NCBI GenBank assembly: GCA_902589455.1
Contig: CACISX010000001.1
Span: 184,283 to 248,282 of the forward strand
DNA from: an uncultured Pelagibacteraceae bacterium
Lineage (GTDB): Bacteria > Pseudomonadota > Alphaproteobacteria > Pelagibacterales > Pelagibacteraceae
Reading direction: 5' to 3'
DNA length: 64,000 nucleotides
Under the pieces are notes generated by a model, which saw nothing but the letters and a program-made list of their open reading frames with translations, had not been told where the DNA came from and ran no database searches. The position numbers and the translations under genes were made by a program. Every line of letters starts with the position of its first letter. Within the stretch, counting starts at the first letter, position 1. Of this stretch, positions 18,820 to 29,619 are shown piece by piece.

Positions 18820-19599
18820 ATGACTAGTAACATTAAAATTAAAAAAAATAACAACGAAGTTTCATCAATTATTATTGATGAACCAAAAACTTATAACTCT
18901 TTATCATTCAAAAATCTTTCAGATTTATTAAAGACATTAAAAAAATTAGATGCTGATAAAAAAGTTAAAGTAATAATATTAGAGGGTGCCGGTAAAGGAT
19001 TTAGTGCAGGTCACAATCTAAAAGAAGTTAGAGGTCTAAAAAAGAGAGATAAATATTTAAAATTATTTAATCTTTGTTCAAAAGTAATGCTTCAAATTGT
19101 TGAAGGTAGAAAACCTGTAATTGCTAAAGTTCATGGAGCTGCATTTGCAGCTGGCTGTCAACTGGTTGCAAGTTGTGATTTAGCTTATAGTACTAAAGAT
19201 GCACTATTTGCTACACCAGGAGTAAACATTGGTTTATTTTGCAGTACACCTATGGTTGCTGTCAGTAGAAAGATAAATAGAAAACCAATGATGAAAATGT
19301 TGTTAACTGGAGAACCTATCAATGCAAATTATGCAAAAGAAATAGGTTTGATAAATGATAATTTTTCAAAAGCTAAACTAAATAATGAAGTGTTAAAAGT
19401 AGCAAATAAAATTGCCTCAAAATCTAATTTAACAATAAAAATTGGAAAACAAGCTTTTTACAAACAATTAGAAATGCCATTAAGTAAAGCTTACGCTTAT
19501 ACAAGTAAAATGATGACACTCAACATGATGGCAATGGACGCTAAAGAAGGTATTTCAGCTTTTCTTGAAAAAAGAAAACCTAAGTGGAAAAACAAATGA
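18820..19599 (+). CDS. Enoyl-CoA hydratase/isomerase family
   Basis: GAGKGFSAGHNLKE, HGAAFAAGCQLVASCDLAY crotonase motifs. Confidence 0.9.
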   Translation: MTSNIKIKKNNNEVSSIIIDEPKTYNSLSFKNLSDLLKTLKKLDADKKVKVIILEGAGKGFSAGHNLKEVRGLKKRDKYLKLFNLCSKVMLQIVEGRKPVIAKVHGAAFAAGCQLVASCDLAYSTKDALFATPGVNIGLFCSTPMVAVSRKINRKPMMKMLLTGEPINANYAKEIGLINDNFSKAKLNNEVLKVANKIASKSNLTIKIGKQAFYKQLEMPLSKAYAYTSKMMTLNMMAMDAKEGISAFLEKRKPKWKNK

Positions 19600-19784
19600 A
19601 ATCAAAAAATATAATTTTAATAATTTTTATTTTATTTGGACTTTATGTAGTTATTGATCTTAGAGATCATAATTCTAAAAGAGCAGTAGATGCTTGTGTT
19701 GCAGGAAGTCAAAAATTAGATCAACCAATGACCATTAAGGAAGCTCAAAAATTCTGTGAGGAAAAAATAAATTCAAAAGATTAG
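19596..19784 (+). CDS. Small single-TM protein
   Basis: MKSKNIILIIFILFGLYVVIDLRDHN...; track start 19584; ATG at 19596 is an alternative. Confidence 0.5.
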   Translation: MKSKNIILIIFILFGLYVVIDLRDHNSKRAVDACVAGSQKLDQPMTIKEAQKFCEEKINSKD

Positions 19785-19792
19785 AAATCAAT

Positions 19793-20227
19793 ATGAGTGA
19801 TATCAAAGAAGTTCTCTCTAAATATAAATCAATTGCAATGGTAGGAGTTAGTAACGATCCAACAAAAGCATCAACTATAGTTATGAAATATATGCAAAAA
19901 TATGGATTTAAAGTTTATCCTGTCAATCCTAGAGCTGAGGGTCAAAAAATTTTAGGAGAAGAAGTTTTTGCTAAAATATCTGATATTAATGATCAGGTTG
20001 ATATTGTAGATGTTTTTAGACCATCAAAAGAAGTTTATGCTATTGCAGAAGATACAGTTAAAATTGGTGCTAAAGTTTTATGGTTACAGCTCGGTATACG
20101 AGACGAAAAGGCAAAAGAATTGATGGAAAAAAATGATATTAAGTATATTGAAAACAAATGTACTAAAATGGAATATCAAAAATTTTTTTTAAAAGTTAGA
20201 CAAGCTTTTCCAGTTTTAAGTGACTAA
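19793..20227 (+). CDS. CoA-binding-domain protein (YccU-like)
   Basis: SIAMVGVSNDPTKAS...VYPVNPRAEGQ...VDIVDVFRPSKEV. Confidence 0.88.
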   Translation: MSDIKEVLSKYKSIAMVGVSNDPTKASTIVMKYMQKYGFKVYPVNPRAEGQKILGEEVFAKISDINDQVDIVDVFRPSKEVYAIAEDTVKIGAKVLWLQLGIRDEKAKELMEKNDIKYIENKCTKMEYQKFFLKVRQAFPVLSD

Positions 20228-21837
20228 TGAGCAAATTAATTAAATTTTTAGACAGCACATTTTTAGATTTGGGTCGTCAATTTAAATGGACTTATCTACC
20301 TCCATTAATGGTTTATATGGCTGCAGGTATTTCTGGTTTAACAGGTATTGTTGGTACATTTTTTGTTAAAGATTATTTAAATTTATCAGCAGCATTTTTA
20401 GCAGGCCTAGGTTTTTGGGCTGGAATTCCTTGGGCATTAAAAATGCCATTAGGACATTTAGTAGATCTTATCTGGGATAGAAAAAATTATATGGTCTACT
20501 TTGGAGCTTCGTTGATAGCTCTTAGTTTACTAATTATGTATGGATTGATTATTCATACTGAAGATATGTCCCAGGTATTTTCGGTAGAAACATGGTTTGT
20601 GATAAGTGTGATTTTAGCTCCAGTTGGTTATGTGGTTCAGGACGTTGTAGCTGATGCTATGACAGTTGAGGCAGTTCCTTTGGTTGATGAAACAGGAAAT
20701 GATTATTCTAAAGATCAAATAAAAATAATGCATACAACAATGCAGACACTTGGAAGGTTTGCCATTATTGGCGGTACAGTACTTGTTGCATTAGTTAACG
20801 TAATTTTATTTAGGGACGTGGAAAACCTACAGCAGGCCGATAAGATAGATTTATATGGAACTATCTACATTTATGCTCTTGTAATACCTTTAGTTTCTAT
20901 ACTAGGTGTAATTTTAGCCAATTATTTAAGACATAAAAAAATACAAACTTTAAAATCTAAAGGTATAGAATTTAAAGATGAAAGAGGTAACGAAAAAACA
21001 AAAATAAACTGGTGGATATTAGGAGGAAGTTTAGTTTTTGTTATTTTCACATTATCTATTGGTTCTTTTAAAGTTCCGTTTGCACAAGAAATTGTTTTTA
21101 TAGGCTCAGTTATAATTATTTTATTTTTAATGTTTAAACTTATTAAGGAATTGCCTCAGGAACTAAGATTAACAATTGTAGGTACAGCAGTAATTATTTT
21201 TGTATTTAGAGCCATGCCAGGTCCTGGTCCTGGTTTAACATGGTTCGAAATTGATGAACTAGGATTTAATGAACAGTTTTTTTCAATTCTATCACTACTT
21301 GCATCAATTTTAACATTAGCTGGTATTGTTTTATTAAGACCGTTTATGGCAAACAATTCAATAGCAAAAATAATTGTTATTTTAAGTATTGCGGGTGCAA
21401 TTTTGTTTTTACCAAGTGTTGGAATGTATTATGGTTTTCATAACTGGACAGCTTCGTTAACAGGTGGAGTAGTTGATGCTAAGTTTATTGCATTAATTAA
21501 TACCGCACTAGAGTCTCCGCTTGGCCAAGTATCAATGATACCTCTGTTAGCTTGGATAGCAAAAAATGCTCCAGCTCATTTAAAAGCAACTTTTTTTGCG
21601 GTTTTTGCATCTTTTACAAATCTAGCATTATCAGCGAGTGCACTAGGAACAAAATATTTAAATGAAATATTTACTGTAACAAGGGAAGTTAAAGATAAGG
21701 TTTCTGATGAAATACAAACTACAGCAGATTATTCTGAACTTGGAATTTTATTGATTGTAGTAACACTTTTAACTTTAATTCTTCCAATTGTATTTGTATT
21801 TATAATTAATAATAGTAAATACAAAACTACTGAATAA
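20227..21837 (+). CDS. MFS transporter, BT1 folate-biopterin-like
   Basis: 12-TM-like sequence; LPPLMVYMAAGISGLTGIVGTFFVKDYLNLSAAFLAGLGFWAGIPWALKMPLGHLVDL. Confidence 0.6.
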   Translation: MSKLIKFLDSTFLDLGRQFKWTYLPPLMVYMAAGISGLTGIVGTFFVKDYLNLSAAFLAGLGFWAGIPWALKMPLGHLVDLIWDRKNYMVYFGASLIALSLLIMYGLIIHTEDMSQVFSVETWFVISVILAPVGYVVQDVVADAMTVEAVPLVDETGNDYSKDQIKIMHTTMQTLGRFAIIGGTVLVALVNVILFRDVENLQQADKIDLYGTIYIYALVIPLVSILGVILANYLRHKKIQTLKSKGIEFKDERGNEKTKINWWILGGSLVFVIFTLSIGSFKVPFAQEIVFIGSVIIILFLMFKLIKELPQELRLTIVGTAVIIFVFRAMPGPGPGLTWFEIDELGFNEQFFSILSLLASILTLAGIVLLRPFMANNSIAKIIVILSIAGAILFLPSVGMYYGFHNWTASLTGGVVDAKFIALINTALESPLGQVSMIPLLAWIAKNAPAHLKATFFAVFASFTNLALSASALGTKYLNEIFTVTREVKDKVSDEIQTTADYSELGILLIVVTLLTLILPIVFVFIINNSKYKTTE

Positions 21838-21849
21838 AAATTTTATAAA

Positions 21850-22419
21850 ATGAAAAAAATTTTCTTAGTGTATGGACACTACAATGACAATTCATTTAAT
21901 GCAGCAATTCGAGATGAATTTGTTAAACAATCAAAAGTAAATGGAAATCAAGTCGATGTAGTTGATTTGTATAAAGAGAAATTTAATCCAGTTTTTGCTG
22001 GCGAGGAACCTGATCAAGAAGTTTTAGATCATAGAAAAAGAATCGAAGAATGTGATACAATTGTATTAATTGCTCCAATTTGGAATTTTAGAATGCCAGC
22101 GATAGTTGAAGGTTGGATAGATAAAGTTTTAGCTCCACCTTGGGCGTTTAGATTTAAACAGTTGGTTGGAAATTACGGTTATCCAATTGGAAACTTAAGA
22201 GATAAAAAAGCTATAATATTCTGCACATATGGTTCACCAAGATTAGCAATTACAACTTTTTTTTTAAACTTACCAATTAGAAGATTAAAAAGAGGAGTAT
22301 TTCATATGTGTGGCATATATAACATTGTCTATAGAAGATATTTTGCAGTACCATTTGTTAGTGATGCAAAGAGACAAGAATTTTTAAATGATGTTAGAAA
22401 AACCGCTAATAATCTTTAA
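21850..22419 (+). CDS. Flavodoxin-like NAD(P)H oxidoreductase
   Basis: IFLVYGHYNDNSFNAAI, VLIAPIWNFRMPAIVEGWIDKVL. Confidence 0.82.
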   Translation: MKKIFLVYGHYNDNSFNAAIRDEFVKQSKVNGNQVDVVDLYKEKFNPVFAGEEPDQEVLDHRKRIEECDTIVLIAPIWNFRMPAIVEGWIDKVLAPPWAFRFKQLVGNYGYPIGNLRDKKAIIFCTYGSPRLAITTFFLNLPIRRLKRGVFHMCGIYNIVYRRYFAVPFVSDAKRQEFLNDVRKTANNL

Positions 22420-22864
22420 AGCTGCAATTTTATTTTTTTCCTTTATTTCATTTTCTTACGCTGAATTATTAAACCCCAATAGCACTATAAGCCCCAAAGA
22501 AGTTATTAAAATTCAATTGAGTGGGCTTCAACAAAATGATCTTGAATATAAGGATAGTGGTATAGAACAAACTTGGAAATTTGCTCACCCAAATAATAAG
22601 AGAGTAACAGGACCATTAAGCAATTTTAAGATGATGATAAAAAGCGACTCTTATGGGATGATGATTAACCACCTAAGTCACACAATAACTGAACTTGGAA
22701 GTAGTGACAAATGGGCTCAATTTGAAGTTATCATTCTCGATAAGGACAAAATTTATCACAAATTCAATTGGCAAGTTGAAAAGTACACCTCTGAGGGAAC
22801 TTTGAAAGACTGTTGGTTAACCACAATGGTATCTAGTCCAATCCCTCTTGGAAGCTCAATTTGA
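22388..22864 (+). CDS. DUF4864-like exported protein
   Basis: Signal peptide then ISPKEVIKIQLSGLQQND. Confidence 0.55.
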   Translation: MMLEKPLIIFKAAILFFSFISFSYAELLNPNSTISPKEVIKIQLSGLQQNDLEYKDSGIEQTWKFAHPNNKRVTGPLSNFKMMIKSDSYGMMINHLSHTITELGSSDKWAQFEVIILDKDKIYHKFNWQVEKYTSEGTLKDCWLTTMVSSPIPLGSSI

Positions 22865-22921
22865 TTGTCCACATATACATTTTTGTTTCGTAACAATTAA
22901 AAATTTAGTAGGAATCCTTGA

Positions 22922-25354
22922 ATGAAAACAAAAACTAAAGTTGTTGTAGTTGGTGGAGGAGTTGTAGGGGTAAGCGCCCTTTATCATTTAGCAAAAAAGG
23001 GTTGGTCTGATGTTGTTCTAGTTGAAAGGAAAGAGTTAACTTCAGGATCTACTTGGCACGCAGCAGGTTTGCTGCCTCTATTTAATATGAGTTATTCAGT
23101 TGGACAACTTCATAAATATGCAGTTAATCTTTACAAAACATTAGAGGAAGAAACTGGAAAAAATGTTGGCTTTAGTGTTGTTTCAAATATTCGTCTAGCA
23201 AGTACAAAAGATAGAATGGATGAATACCATCAATACGCAGGCGTCGCTCGAACTATCGGAGTAGATGTTAAATTTTTGAAACCAGAACAAGTAAAAGAAA
23301 TTTGGCCATTGTGTCATACAGATGATTTAGTTGGTGCAATACAACACCCTGAAGATGGATATATTCAACCAGCAGATTTAACACAAGCATTAGCAACAGG
23401 TGCAAGAAATAGAGGAGCAGAAATTTATAGAAACACAACTGTCCTATCAATGAGGCAAACTAAAGATGGATGGATTGTGGAAACAGATAAGGGATCAATA
23501 GAGTGCGAACATGTTATTTCTTGTTCTGGAAATTTTGCGAGACAAACAGGTGAAATGGTAGGATTAGATATTCCAGTAATACCTGTTGAACATCAATACA
23601 TTGTTACAGAACCCCATCCTGCAATTCAAAAAAGAAAAAAAGATGGATTACCAGAAATGGGAGTCTTAAGAGACAGTGATAGCAGATGGTATATGAGAGA
23701 AGAAGCTGGAGGATTAATTTTAGGCCCTTATGAAGATGGTGCACCAGCTTGTTATGTAGAGGGGCCATCAAAAAATTCTGAATATGAATTATTTCAAGAA
23801 GACTTAGACAGATTAGCTCCACACATTGAAGGAGCAATCCATAGAGTACCTGCGTTTGGAGAAGTTGGAGTAAAGAAAGTTTATAATGGAGCAATCTGTT
23901 ATACTCCTGATGGAAATCCAATTGTTGGACCAGCTTGGGGACTTAAAAATTTTTGGATTAATGAAGGACATAGTTTTGGAATAACAGCAGCAGGTGGTGC
24001 AGGCTGGCAATTAGCAGAGTGGATCGTTGATGGTGAACCTACAATTGATATGTTAGGAGTTGAACCAAGACGTTACGGTAACTATGCAACCAAATCTTAT
24101 TTGAAAGCAAAAAATGAAGAAGCATATAGTCATGTATTTATTGTCCATTATCCAGATGAAGAAAGACCAGCAGCAAGACCTCTAAGAACAGCTCCTTGTT
24201 ATGAACGAATGAAAAATTTAGGTGCTGTGTTTGGTCAGAAGTTTGGATGGGAAAGACCTAATTTCTTTGCAACAGATGGAATGGAACAAAAAGATGATTG
24301 GTCATTCAGAAGATCGAAATGGTTTGATGCTATTAAAAAAGAATGTCAAAATGTAAAAGAAAACGTGGGTCTTTTAGATATGACTGCATTTGCAAAATGT
24401 AGAATTAAAGGACCTAAAGCAGAAGAATTTTTAGATTATTTAGTAGCTAATAAACTTCCAAAAAAGATTGGAAGGATAAATCTGTGTCACGCTTTAAATA
24501 CTAAAGGTGGGGTGCATTCAGAATTTACAATAATGAAAGAAGCAGAGAATAGTTACTATTTAGTTTCTGCTGGAGCAAATTTAAGATTAGATCATGACTG
24601 GATACAAAAATGGATGCCAGATGATGGATCTGTAATTTTTGAAGATCTAACTAATAGTACAGGAGTTTTGGTAGTAGCAGGACCTAAAGCTAGACAGTTA
24701 ATGCAAAAGGTTTCAACAGATGATTTTTCAAATGAAAATTTCAAATGGCTAACTGCAAAAAATGTAAATGTTGGATACGCTCCAGTAAATGCAATGAGAG
24801 TAAACTTTGTTGGTGAGCTTGGTTGGGAATTACATCATCCAATTGAATATCAAAATCATATTTTTGATAAATTAATGGAAGCGGGAAAAGATTTAGGAAT
24901 TAAACCTTTTGGAATTAGAGCAATGAATAGTTTAAGAGTCGAAAAATCTTATAAACTAGTTGGTACAGAATTATCAATTGAATACTCACCATACGAGTCA
25001 GGTCTTGATAGATTTGTTCATCCAAATAAAGGAAACTTTATTGGTTTAGAGGCACTTAATAAATGGAGAGAAAAAGGTTTTGATAATAAATTAGTCACTT
25101 TAGAGGTTCATAATACTAAAGATGCAGATGTGCTTGGAAATAACCCAATTTTTAAAGATGGAAAAGTTGTTGGAAGAGCAACAGGAGGTGAATTTGGTTT
25201 TAGATTAGATAAATCAATAGCCCTTGCAATGGTTAAACCAGATTGTTCGAATGTGGGCGACAAATTACAAGTTGATATATTAGGTGAAATGTACGACGCT
25301 ACCGTCTTGGATGAGAGTCCATATGATTCAGAAAATAATTTATTGAGAGCTTAA
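22922..25354 (+). CDS. Dimethylglycine/sarcosine dehydrogenase-like (FAD-DAO + GcvT), second paralog
   Basis: [22 protein letters not shown]...[10 protein letters not shown]; GcvT C-terminal half. Confidence 0.9.
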   Translation: MKTKTKVVVVGGGVVGVSALYHLAKKGWSDVVLVERKELTSGSTWHAAGLLPLFNMSYSVGQLHKYAVNLYKTLEEETGKNVGFSVVSNIRLASTKDRMDEYHQYAGVARTIGVDVKFLKPEQVKEIWPLCHTDDLVGAIQHPEDGYIQPADLTQALATGARNRGAEIYRNTTVLSMRQTKDGWIVETDKGSIECEHVISCSGNFARQTGEMVGLDIPVIPVEHQYIVTEPHPAIQKRKKDGLPEMGVLRDSDSRWYMREEAGGLILGPYEDGAPACYVEGPSKNSEYELFQEDLDRLAPHIEGAIHRVPAFGEVGVKKVYNGAICYTPDGNPIVGPAWGLKNFWINEGHSFGITAAGGAGWQLAEWIVDGEPTIDMLGVEPRRYGNYATKSYLKAKNEEAYSHVFIVHYPDEERPAARPLRTAPCYERMKNLGAVFGQKFGWERPNFFATDGMEQKDDWSFRRSKWFDAIKKECQNVKENVGLLDMTAFAKCRIKGPKAEEFLDYLVANKLPKKIGRINLCHALNTKGGVHSEFTIMKEAENSYYLVSAGANLRLDHDWIQKWMPDDGSVIFEDLTNSTGVLVVAGPKARQLMQKVSTDDFSNENFKWLTAKNVNVGYAPVNAMRVNFVGELGWELHHPIEYQNHIFDKLMEAGKDLGIKPFGIRAMNSLRVEKSYKLVGTELSIEYSPYESGLDRFVHPNKGNFIGLEALNKWREKGFDNKLVTLEVHNTKDADVLGNNPIFKDGKVVGRATGGEFGFRLDKSIALAMVKPDCSNVGDKLQVDILGEMYDATVLDESPYDSENNLLRA

Positions 25355-26103
25355 TGAAAATTTTAGTAGCTGTAAAAAGGGTTATTGATTACAACGTTCA
25401 AATAAGAGTTAAAGAAGATGGAACGGGTGTAGTTACTGACAACGTTAAAATGTCAACTAATCCCCCTGATGACAATGCAATAGAAGAGGCTGTAAAAATT
25501 AAAGAGGCAGGCAAAGCTACAGAAGTAGTTGCAGTAACTGTCGGTGAAGAAAAAGCTCAAGAAACTGTTAGGAAAGCTTTAGCGGTTGGTGCAGATAGAG
25601 GTATTCATGTAAAAGTGGATGGAATACTTGAGCCTTTAGCTGTTTCAAAAATTTTACAAAAAGTAGTCGATAAAGAAAAACCAGATTTAGTGTTCATGGG
25701 CAAACAAGCAATTGATGATGATTGTAATCAAACAGGCCAAATGTTGAGCGCTTTATTAAATTGGCCACAAGCAACATTTGCCTCAAAGATTGATGTAAAA
25801 GATAATAAATTAGAAGTAACTAGAGAAATAGATGAAGGCCTTGAAACAATTGAAATAAATGTTCCAGCTATTGTAACTTGTGATCTTAGACTGAATGAAC
25901 CAAGATACGCATCACTTCCAAATATAATGAAAGCTAAGAAAAAACCTATAGAGGAAATTGCTGCTTCTGATTTAGGTGTAGATGTGTCACCAAGATTAGA
26001 ACAATTAAAAGTAGAGGAACCTCCAAAAAGAAAAGCAGGTATAAAAGTGGCAAATGTTGCTGAATTGGTTCAAAAATTAAAAAATGAGGCGAAGGTAATT
26101 TAA
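25354..26103 (+). CDS. etfB: Electron transfer flavoprotein beta subunit
   Basis: [19 protein letters not shown]...[30 protein letters not shown]. Confidence 0.96.
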   Translation: MKILVAVKRVIDYNVQIRVKEDGTGVVTDNVKMSTNPPDDNAIEEAVKIKEAGKATEVVAVTVGEEKAQETVRKALAVGADRGIHVKVDGILEPLAVSKILQKVVDKEKPDLVFMGKQAIDDDCNQTGQMLSALLNWPQATFASKIDVKDNKLEVTREIDEGLETIEINVPAIVTCDLRLNEPRYASLPNIMKAKKKPIEEIAASDLGVDVSPRLEQLKVEEPPKRKAGIKVANVAELVQKLKNEAKVI

Positions 26104-27056
26104 TGGCTGTTTTACTTATAGCAGAGCACAATAATAAAGAGTTAAGACCGTTTACTCTTAATGCAGCTACAGCAGCATCTCAAATTGATTCAGATGTTCA
26201 TGCTGTAGTTATTGGTCAAAACTCTGCAGATGCTGCAAAACAATTATCTGAACTTCCAGTAATTAAAAAAGTATTAAGTGTGGAAGCAGCACACTATGAA
26301 AACTTCACAGCAGAAAATTTTGCTCCGGTGATTGTTAAACTTGCAGAGAATTATTCTCACATTGTTTGTTCAGCAAATACATTTGGAAAGAACTTGATGC
26401 CACGAATTGCTGCTCATCTTGATACATCACAAGTAAGTGACATAATTAAAGTAATATCACCAGATACTTTTTTAAGACCAATTTATGCAGGTAATGCTTT
26501 TGCGACAATTAAGAGTAATGATGCTAAAAAGTGCGTAACAATTAGACCTACTTCATTTGATCCATGTGAGAGCACGGGTGGGTCAGCTCCAATTGAAAAA
26601 GTAGATGCAAGTGAAGAGTTTTCAAATACAAAATTTATAAAAAGAGAAGAAATTAAATCTGATCGACCCGAGCTTGGAACAGCAAGAATTGTTGTATCAG
26701 GTGGCAGAGGAATGCAAAGTGGGGACAATTTTAAATTAATTACAGAAATTGCTGATAAATTAGGTGCAGCAATTGGCGCATCAAGAGCGGCAGTAGATGC
26801 TGGATACATAAGTAACGATCATCAAGTAGGTCAAACAGGAAAAGTGGTAGTGCCAGATCTATATATCGCTGTTGGAATTTCAGGTGCTATTCAGCATTTA
26901 GCAGGAATGAAGGAAAGTAAAGTTATAGTTGCAATTAATAAAGATGGTGAAGCACCAATTTTTAGTGTTGCAGATTATGGACTTGAAGCTGATTTATTTG
27001 AGGCACTGCCTCAGTTCATGGAAGAGTTGAACAAATTAAACACTATACAAAAATAA
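26103..27056 (+). CDS. etfA: Electron transfer flavoprotein alpha subunit
   Basis: VVSGGRGMQSGDNF, AAVDAGYISNDHQVGQTGKVVVPDLYIAVGISGAIQHLAGMK. Confidence 0.97.
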   Translation: MAVLLIAEHNNKELRPFTLNAATAASQIDSDVHAVVIGQNSADAAKQLSELPVIKKVLSVEAAHYENFTAENFAPVIVKLAENYSHIVCSANTFGKNLMPRIAAHLDTSQVSDIIKVISPDTFLRPIYAGNAFATIKSNDAKKCVTIRPTSFDPCESTGGSAPIEKVDASEEFSNTKFIKREEIKSDRPELGTARIVVSGGRGMQSGDNFKLITEIADKLGAAIGASRAAVDAGYISNDHQVGQTGKVVVPDLYIAVGISGAIQHLAGMKESKVIVAINKDGEAPIFSVADYGLEADLFEALPQFMEELNKLNTIQK

Positions 27057-27079
27057 TCCTTACAGTTAAAAACTAGAGT

Positions 27080-28699
27080 ATGTCTAGAGAATCGATGGAA
27101 TATGATGTTGTAATCATTGGTGGAGGTCCATCAGGGTTATCAACTGCAATAAAGTTAAAACAAATAGATCCAAATTTGAATGTTTGTTTATTAGAAAAAG
27201 CATCAGAGATTGGAGCTCATATTTTAAGTGGAAATGTATTTGAAACTCGTGCTCTAGATGAATTATTACCAAATTGGAGAGAATTAAATTCTCCAATCAA
27301 AACAAAAGTAATTAAAGAAAAATTTTTATTTTTAGGAAGAACCAAATCCTTAAGTTGGCCAACTTGGCTACTACCTGCGGTACAACAAAATCATAAAAAT
27401 TATATTATCAGTTTAGCAAATTTATGTAGATGGCTTGCAGAACAAGCTGAAAATTTAGGTGTAGAAATTTTTCCAGGATTTCCAGCAAGTGAAATTTTAT
27501 ATAATGAAGATGGATCTGTTAAAGGTGTTGCAACTCAAGATATGGGTATAGATAAAGATGGTAATAAAAAAGATAGTTTTGAACCAGGTATTGAGCTTTT
27601 AGGTAAAGTAACTGTATTTGCAGAAGGGTGCAGAGGTCATTTAGGAAAAATATTGATTGAAAAATTTGAATTAAATAAAGGTAAAGATCCTCAACAATAC
27701 GGAATTGGTTTTAAAGAAATTTGGGAAATAGAAGATAAAAATCACGAAGAAGGCTTAGTTATGCATACAGCTGGATGGCCATTAGATAACAATACATATG
27801 GTGGTAGTTTTATGTATCATGCAGAAAATAAACAAGTTTTTCTAGGTTATGTAATCGGTTTAGATTACAAAAATCCTCACCTTTCTCCTTATGATGAATT
27901 TCAAAGGTTTAAAACACATCCATCAATAAAAAAAGTTATAGAGGGTGGAAAAAGAATTTCTTACGGTGCAAGAGCTTTAATTGAAGGTGGATTTCAAAGT
28001 TTACCAAAGATGTTTATGCCTGGAGCACTACTAGTTGGATGTGATGCTGGAACTTTAAATATGCCAAAAATAAAGGGTTCTCATACAGCGATGAAAAGTG
28101 GAATGATTGCAGCTGAAACTATTAATGAACATTTAAAAGAAAACAAAGATTTATCTATTTATGAAGATAAATTTAAAAATAGCTGGTTACATAAAGAGCT
28201 TTATGAAGCTCGAAACGTAAAACCTAGTTTTAGTTGGGGACTAATTTTAGGAATTATCTTTACAGGTATTGATCAAATTTTATTTAGAGGAAAACTTCCT
28301 TTTACTTTAAAGCATAAACATGCTGACCATGAAACATTAAAACCAGCAAATCAAATGCCTAAAATAGATTATCCAAAATATGATAATGTAATAACTTTTG
28401 ATAAAACAAGTTCAGTTTATCTAACAGGAACCAATCATGCTGACAATCAACCGGTTCATTTAAAACTTAAAGATCCTAATTTGCCAATTAATTATACTTT
28501 AGAAAAATTTGATGAACCTGCTCAAAGATATTGTCCTGCAGGGGTTTATGAAGTTCAAAAAGAAAATGATGTAAATAAATTTGTAATTAATTCTCAAAAT
28601 TGTATCCATTGTAAAACATGTGATATTAAAGAACCTTCTCAAAATATAACTTGGGTTACACCAGAGGGTAGTGGTGGTCCAAGATATGGAAATATGTAA
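27080..28699 (+). CDS. Electron transfer flavoprotein-ubiquinone oxidoreductase
   Basis: FAD motif VVIIGGGPSGLS; C-terminal Fe-S motif NCIHCKTCDIKEPSQNITWVTPEGSGGPRY. Confidence 0.96.
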   Translation: MSRESMEYDVVIIGGGPSGLSTAIKLKQIDPNLNVCLLEKASEIGAHILSGNVFETRALDELLPNWRELNSPIKTKVIKEKFLFLGRTKSLSWPTWLLPAVQQNHKNYIISLANLCRWLAEQAENLGVEIFPGFPASEILYNEDGSVKGVATQDMGIDKDGNKKDSFEPGIELLGKVTVFAEGCRGHLGKILIEKFELNKGKDPQQYGIGFKEIWEIEDKNHEEGLVMHTAGWPLDNNTYGGSFMYHAENKQVFLGYVIGLDYKNPHLSPYDEFQRFKTHPSIKKVIEGGKRISYGARALIEGGFQSLPKMFMPGALLVGCDAGTLNMPKIKGSHTAMKSGMIAAETINEHLKENKDLSIYEDKFKNSWLHKELYEARNVKPSFSWGLILGIIFTGIDQILFRGKLPFTLKHKHADHETLKPANQMPKIDYPKYDNVITFDKTSSVYLTGTNHADNQPVHLKLKDPNLPINYTLEKFDEPAQRYCPAGVYEVQKENDVNKFVINSQNCIHCKTCDIKEPSQNITWVTPEGSGGPRYGNM

Positions 28700-29074
28700 T
28701 TAAGATAAATCTATTGCGAACTTCTTCAAAGTTTCGATCGGAAGATGTTTTAGAGTATTTTTATGAGTTCTTTTTAGGAATATTGGACAACCTTTACCTG
28801 CCTCAACAGCCTTAGCGTACCAACTAGCACACACGCACCATCCATCACCATCTTTTAAACCTGGAAAACCAAATTCTGGATGTGGAGTAATCAAATCGTT
28901 TCCCGCTTCTTTTAACCATACCAAAAACTCAGTTGTTACTTTTGCACAAACTGTATGAACACCATGATCATTTTCATCAGTATTACAGCAACCATCACGA
29001 AACCAACCAGTTAAAGGATCATTTGAACATTCTTCTAGGTCTTCACCTAGAACATTTTTTTGTTTTTCAATCAT
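28700..29074 (-). CDS. DUF2237-family protein
   Basis: NVLGEDLEECSNDPLTGWFRDGCCNT...GDGWCVCASWYAKA. Confidence 0.82.
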   Translation of the reverse strand: MIEKQKNVLGEDLEECSNDPLTGWFRDGCCNTDENDHGVHTVCAKVTTEFLVWLKEAGNDLITPHPEFGFPGLKDGDGWCVCASWYAKAVEAGKGCPIFLKRTHKNTLKHLPIETLKKFAIDLS

Positions 29075-29542
29075 TTAAATTTTAGTTGGATTTGGTTGAC
29101 CTTTGTAAACTTCTTCAGGATCGAATTTTTTTTCTTTTTCAAGAAATTCCATTTCAACTTTTCTTCCATTTTCGATTGGTCCCATAGGGATTGATCTATA
29201 AAAACATGATCTATAACCAACATGACAACTAGCTCCATCACCGATATCAACAGTTAGCCATATTGAGTCTTGATCATCATCTATTCTAATTTCAGTAACC
29301 TTTTGGGTAAAGCCACTTGTTTTACCTTTATGCCAAATAGCTTTTCTGGATCTGCTAAAATAATGCGCTTCTTTAGTTTCAATTGTTTTTTTTAATGCTT
29401 CTACATTCATGTATCCATGCATCAAAATATCTTTTGTTTTTGAGCACATAGTTATGACAGGGATTAGTCCATCATTATCAAATTTAGGTGAAAGAAGATT
29501 GCCTTCTTCAATATCGTAGATATTTTCTCTTTTTTTGAACAT
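29075..29542 (-). CDS. hisI: Phosphoribosyl-AMP cyclohydrolase
   Basis: YFSRSRKAIWHKGKTSGFTQKV; CHVGYRSCFYR. Confidence 0.9.
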   Translation of the reverse strand: MFKKRENIYDIEEGNLLSPKFDNDGLIPVITMCSKTKDILMHGYMNVEALKKTIETKEAHYFSRSRKAIWHKGKTSGFTQKVTEIRIDDDQDSIWLTVDIGDGASCHVGYRSCFYRSIPMGPIENGRKVEMEFLEKEKKFDPEEVYKGQPNPTKI

Positions 29543-29619
29543 ATTGGGTGATTATGTAGCACATATCTAAATATATTAAATATTTTTAAATTAAGGTATT
29601 TACTGTATAAAAAAGCGCT

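Noticed and set aside
21211-21240. Short CAGGTCCTGGTCCTGG tandem repeat
   Set aside because: Encodes PGPGPG within an intact transporter; too short to be a meaningful repeat array.
23604-23921. 105-aa antisense ORF in the second DMGDH-like gene
   Set aside because: Low-complexity Leu/His-rich translation, shadow of a solid coding sequence.
26483-26809. 108-aa antisense ORF in etfA
   Set aside because: Fully inside etfA; no independent start signal or motif.
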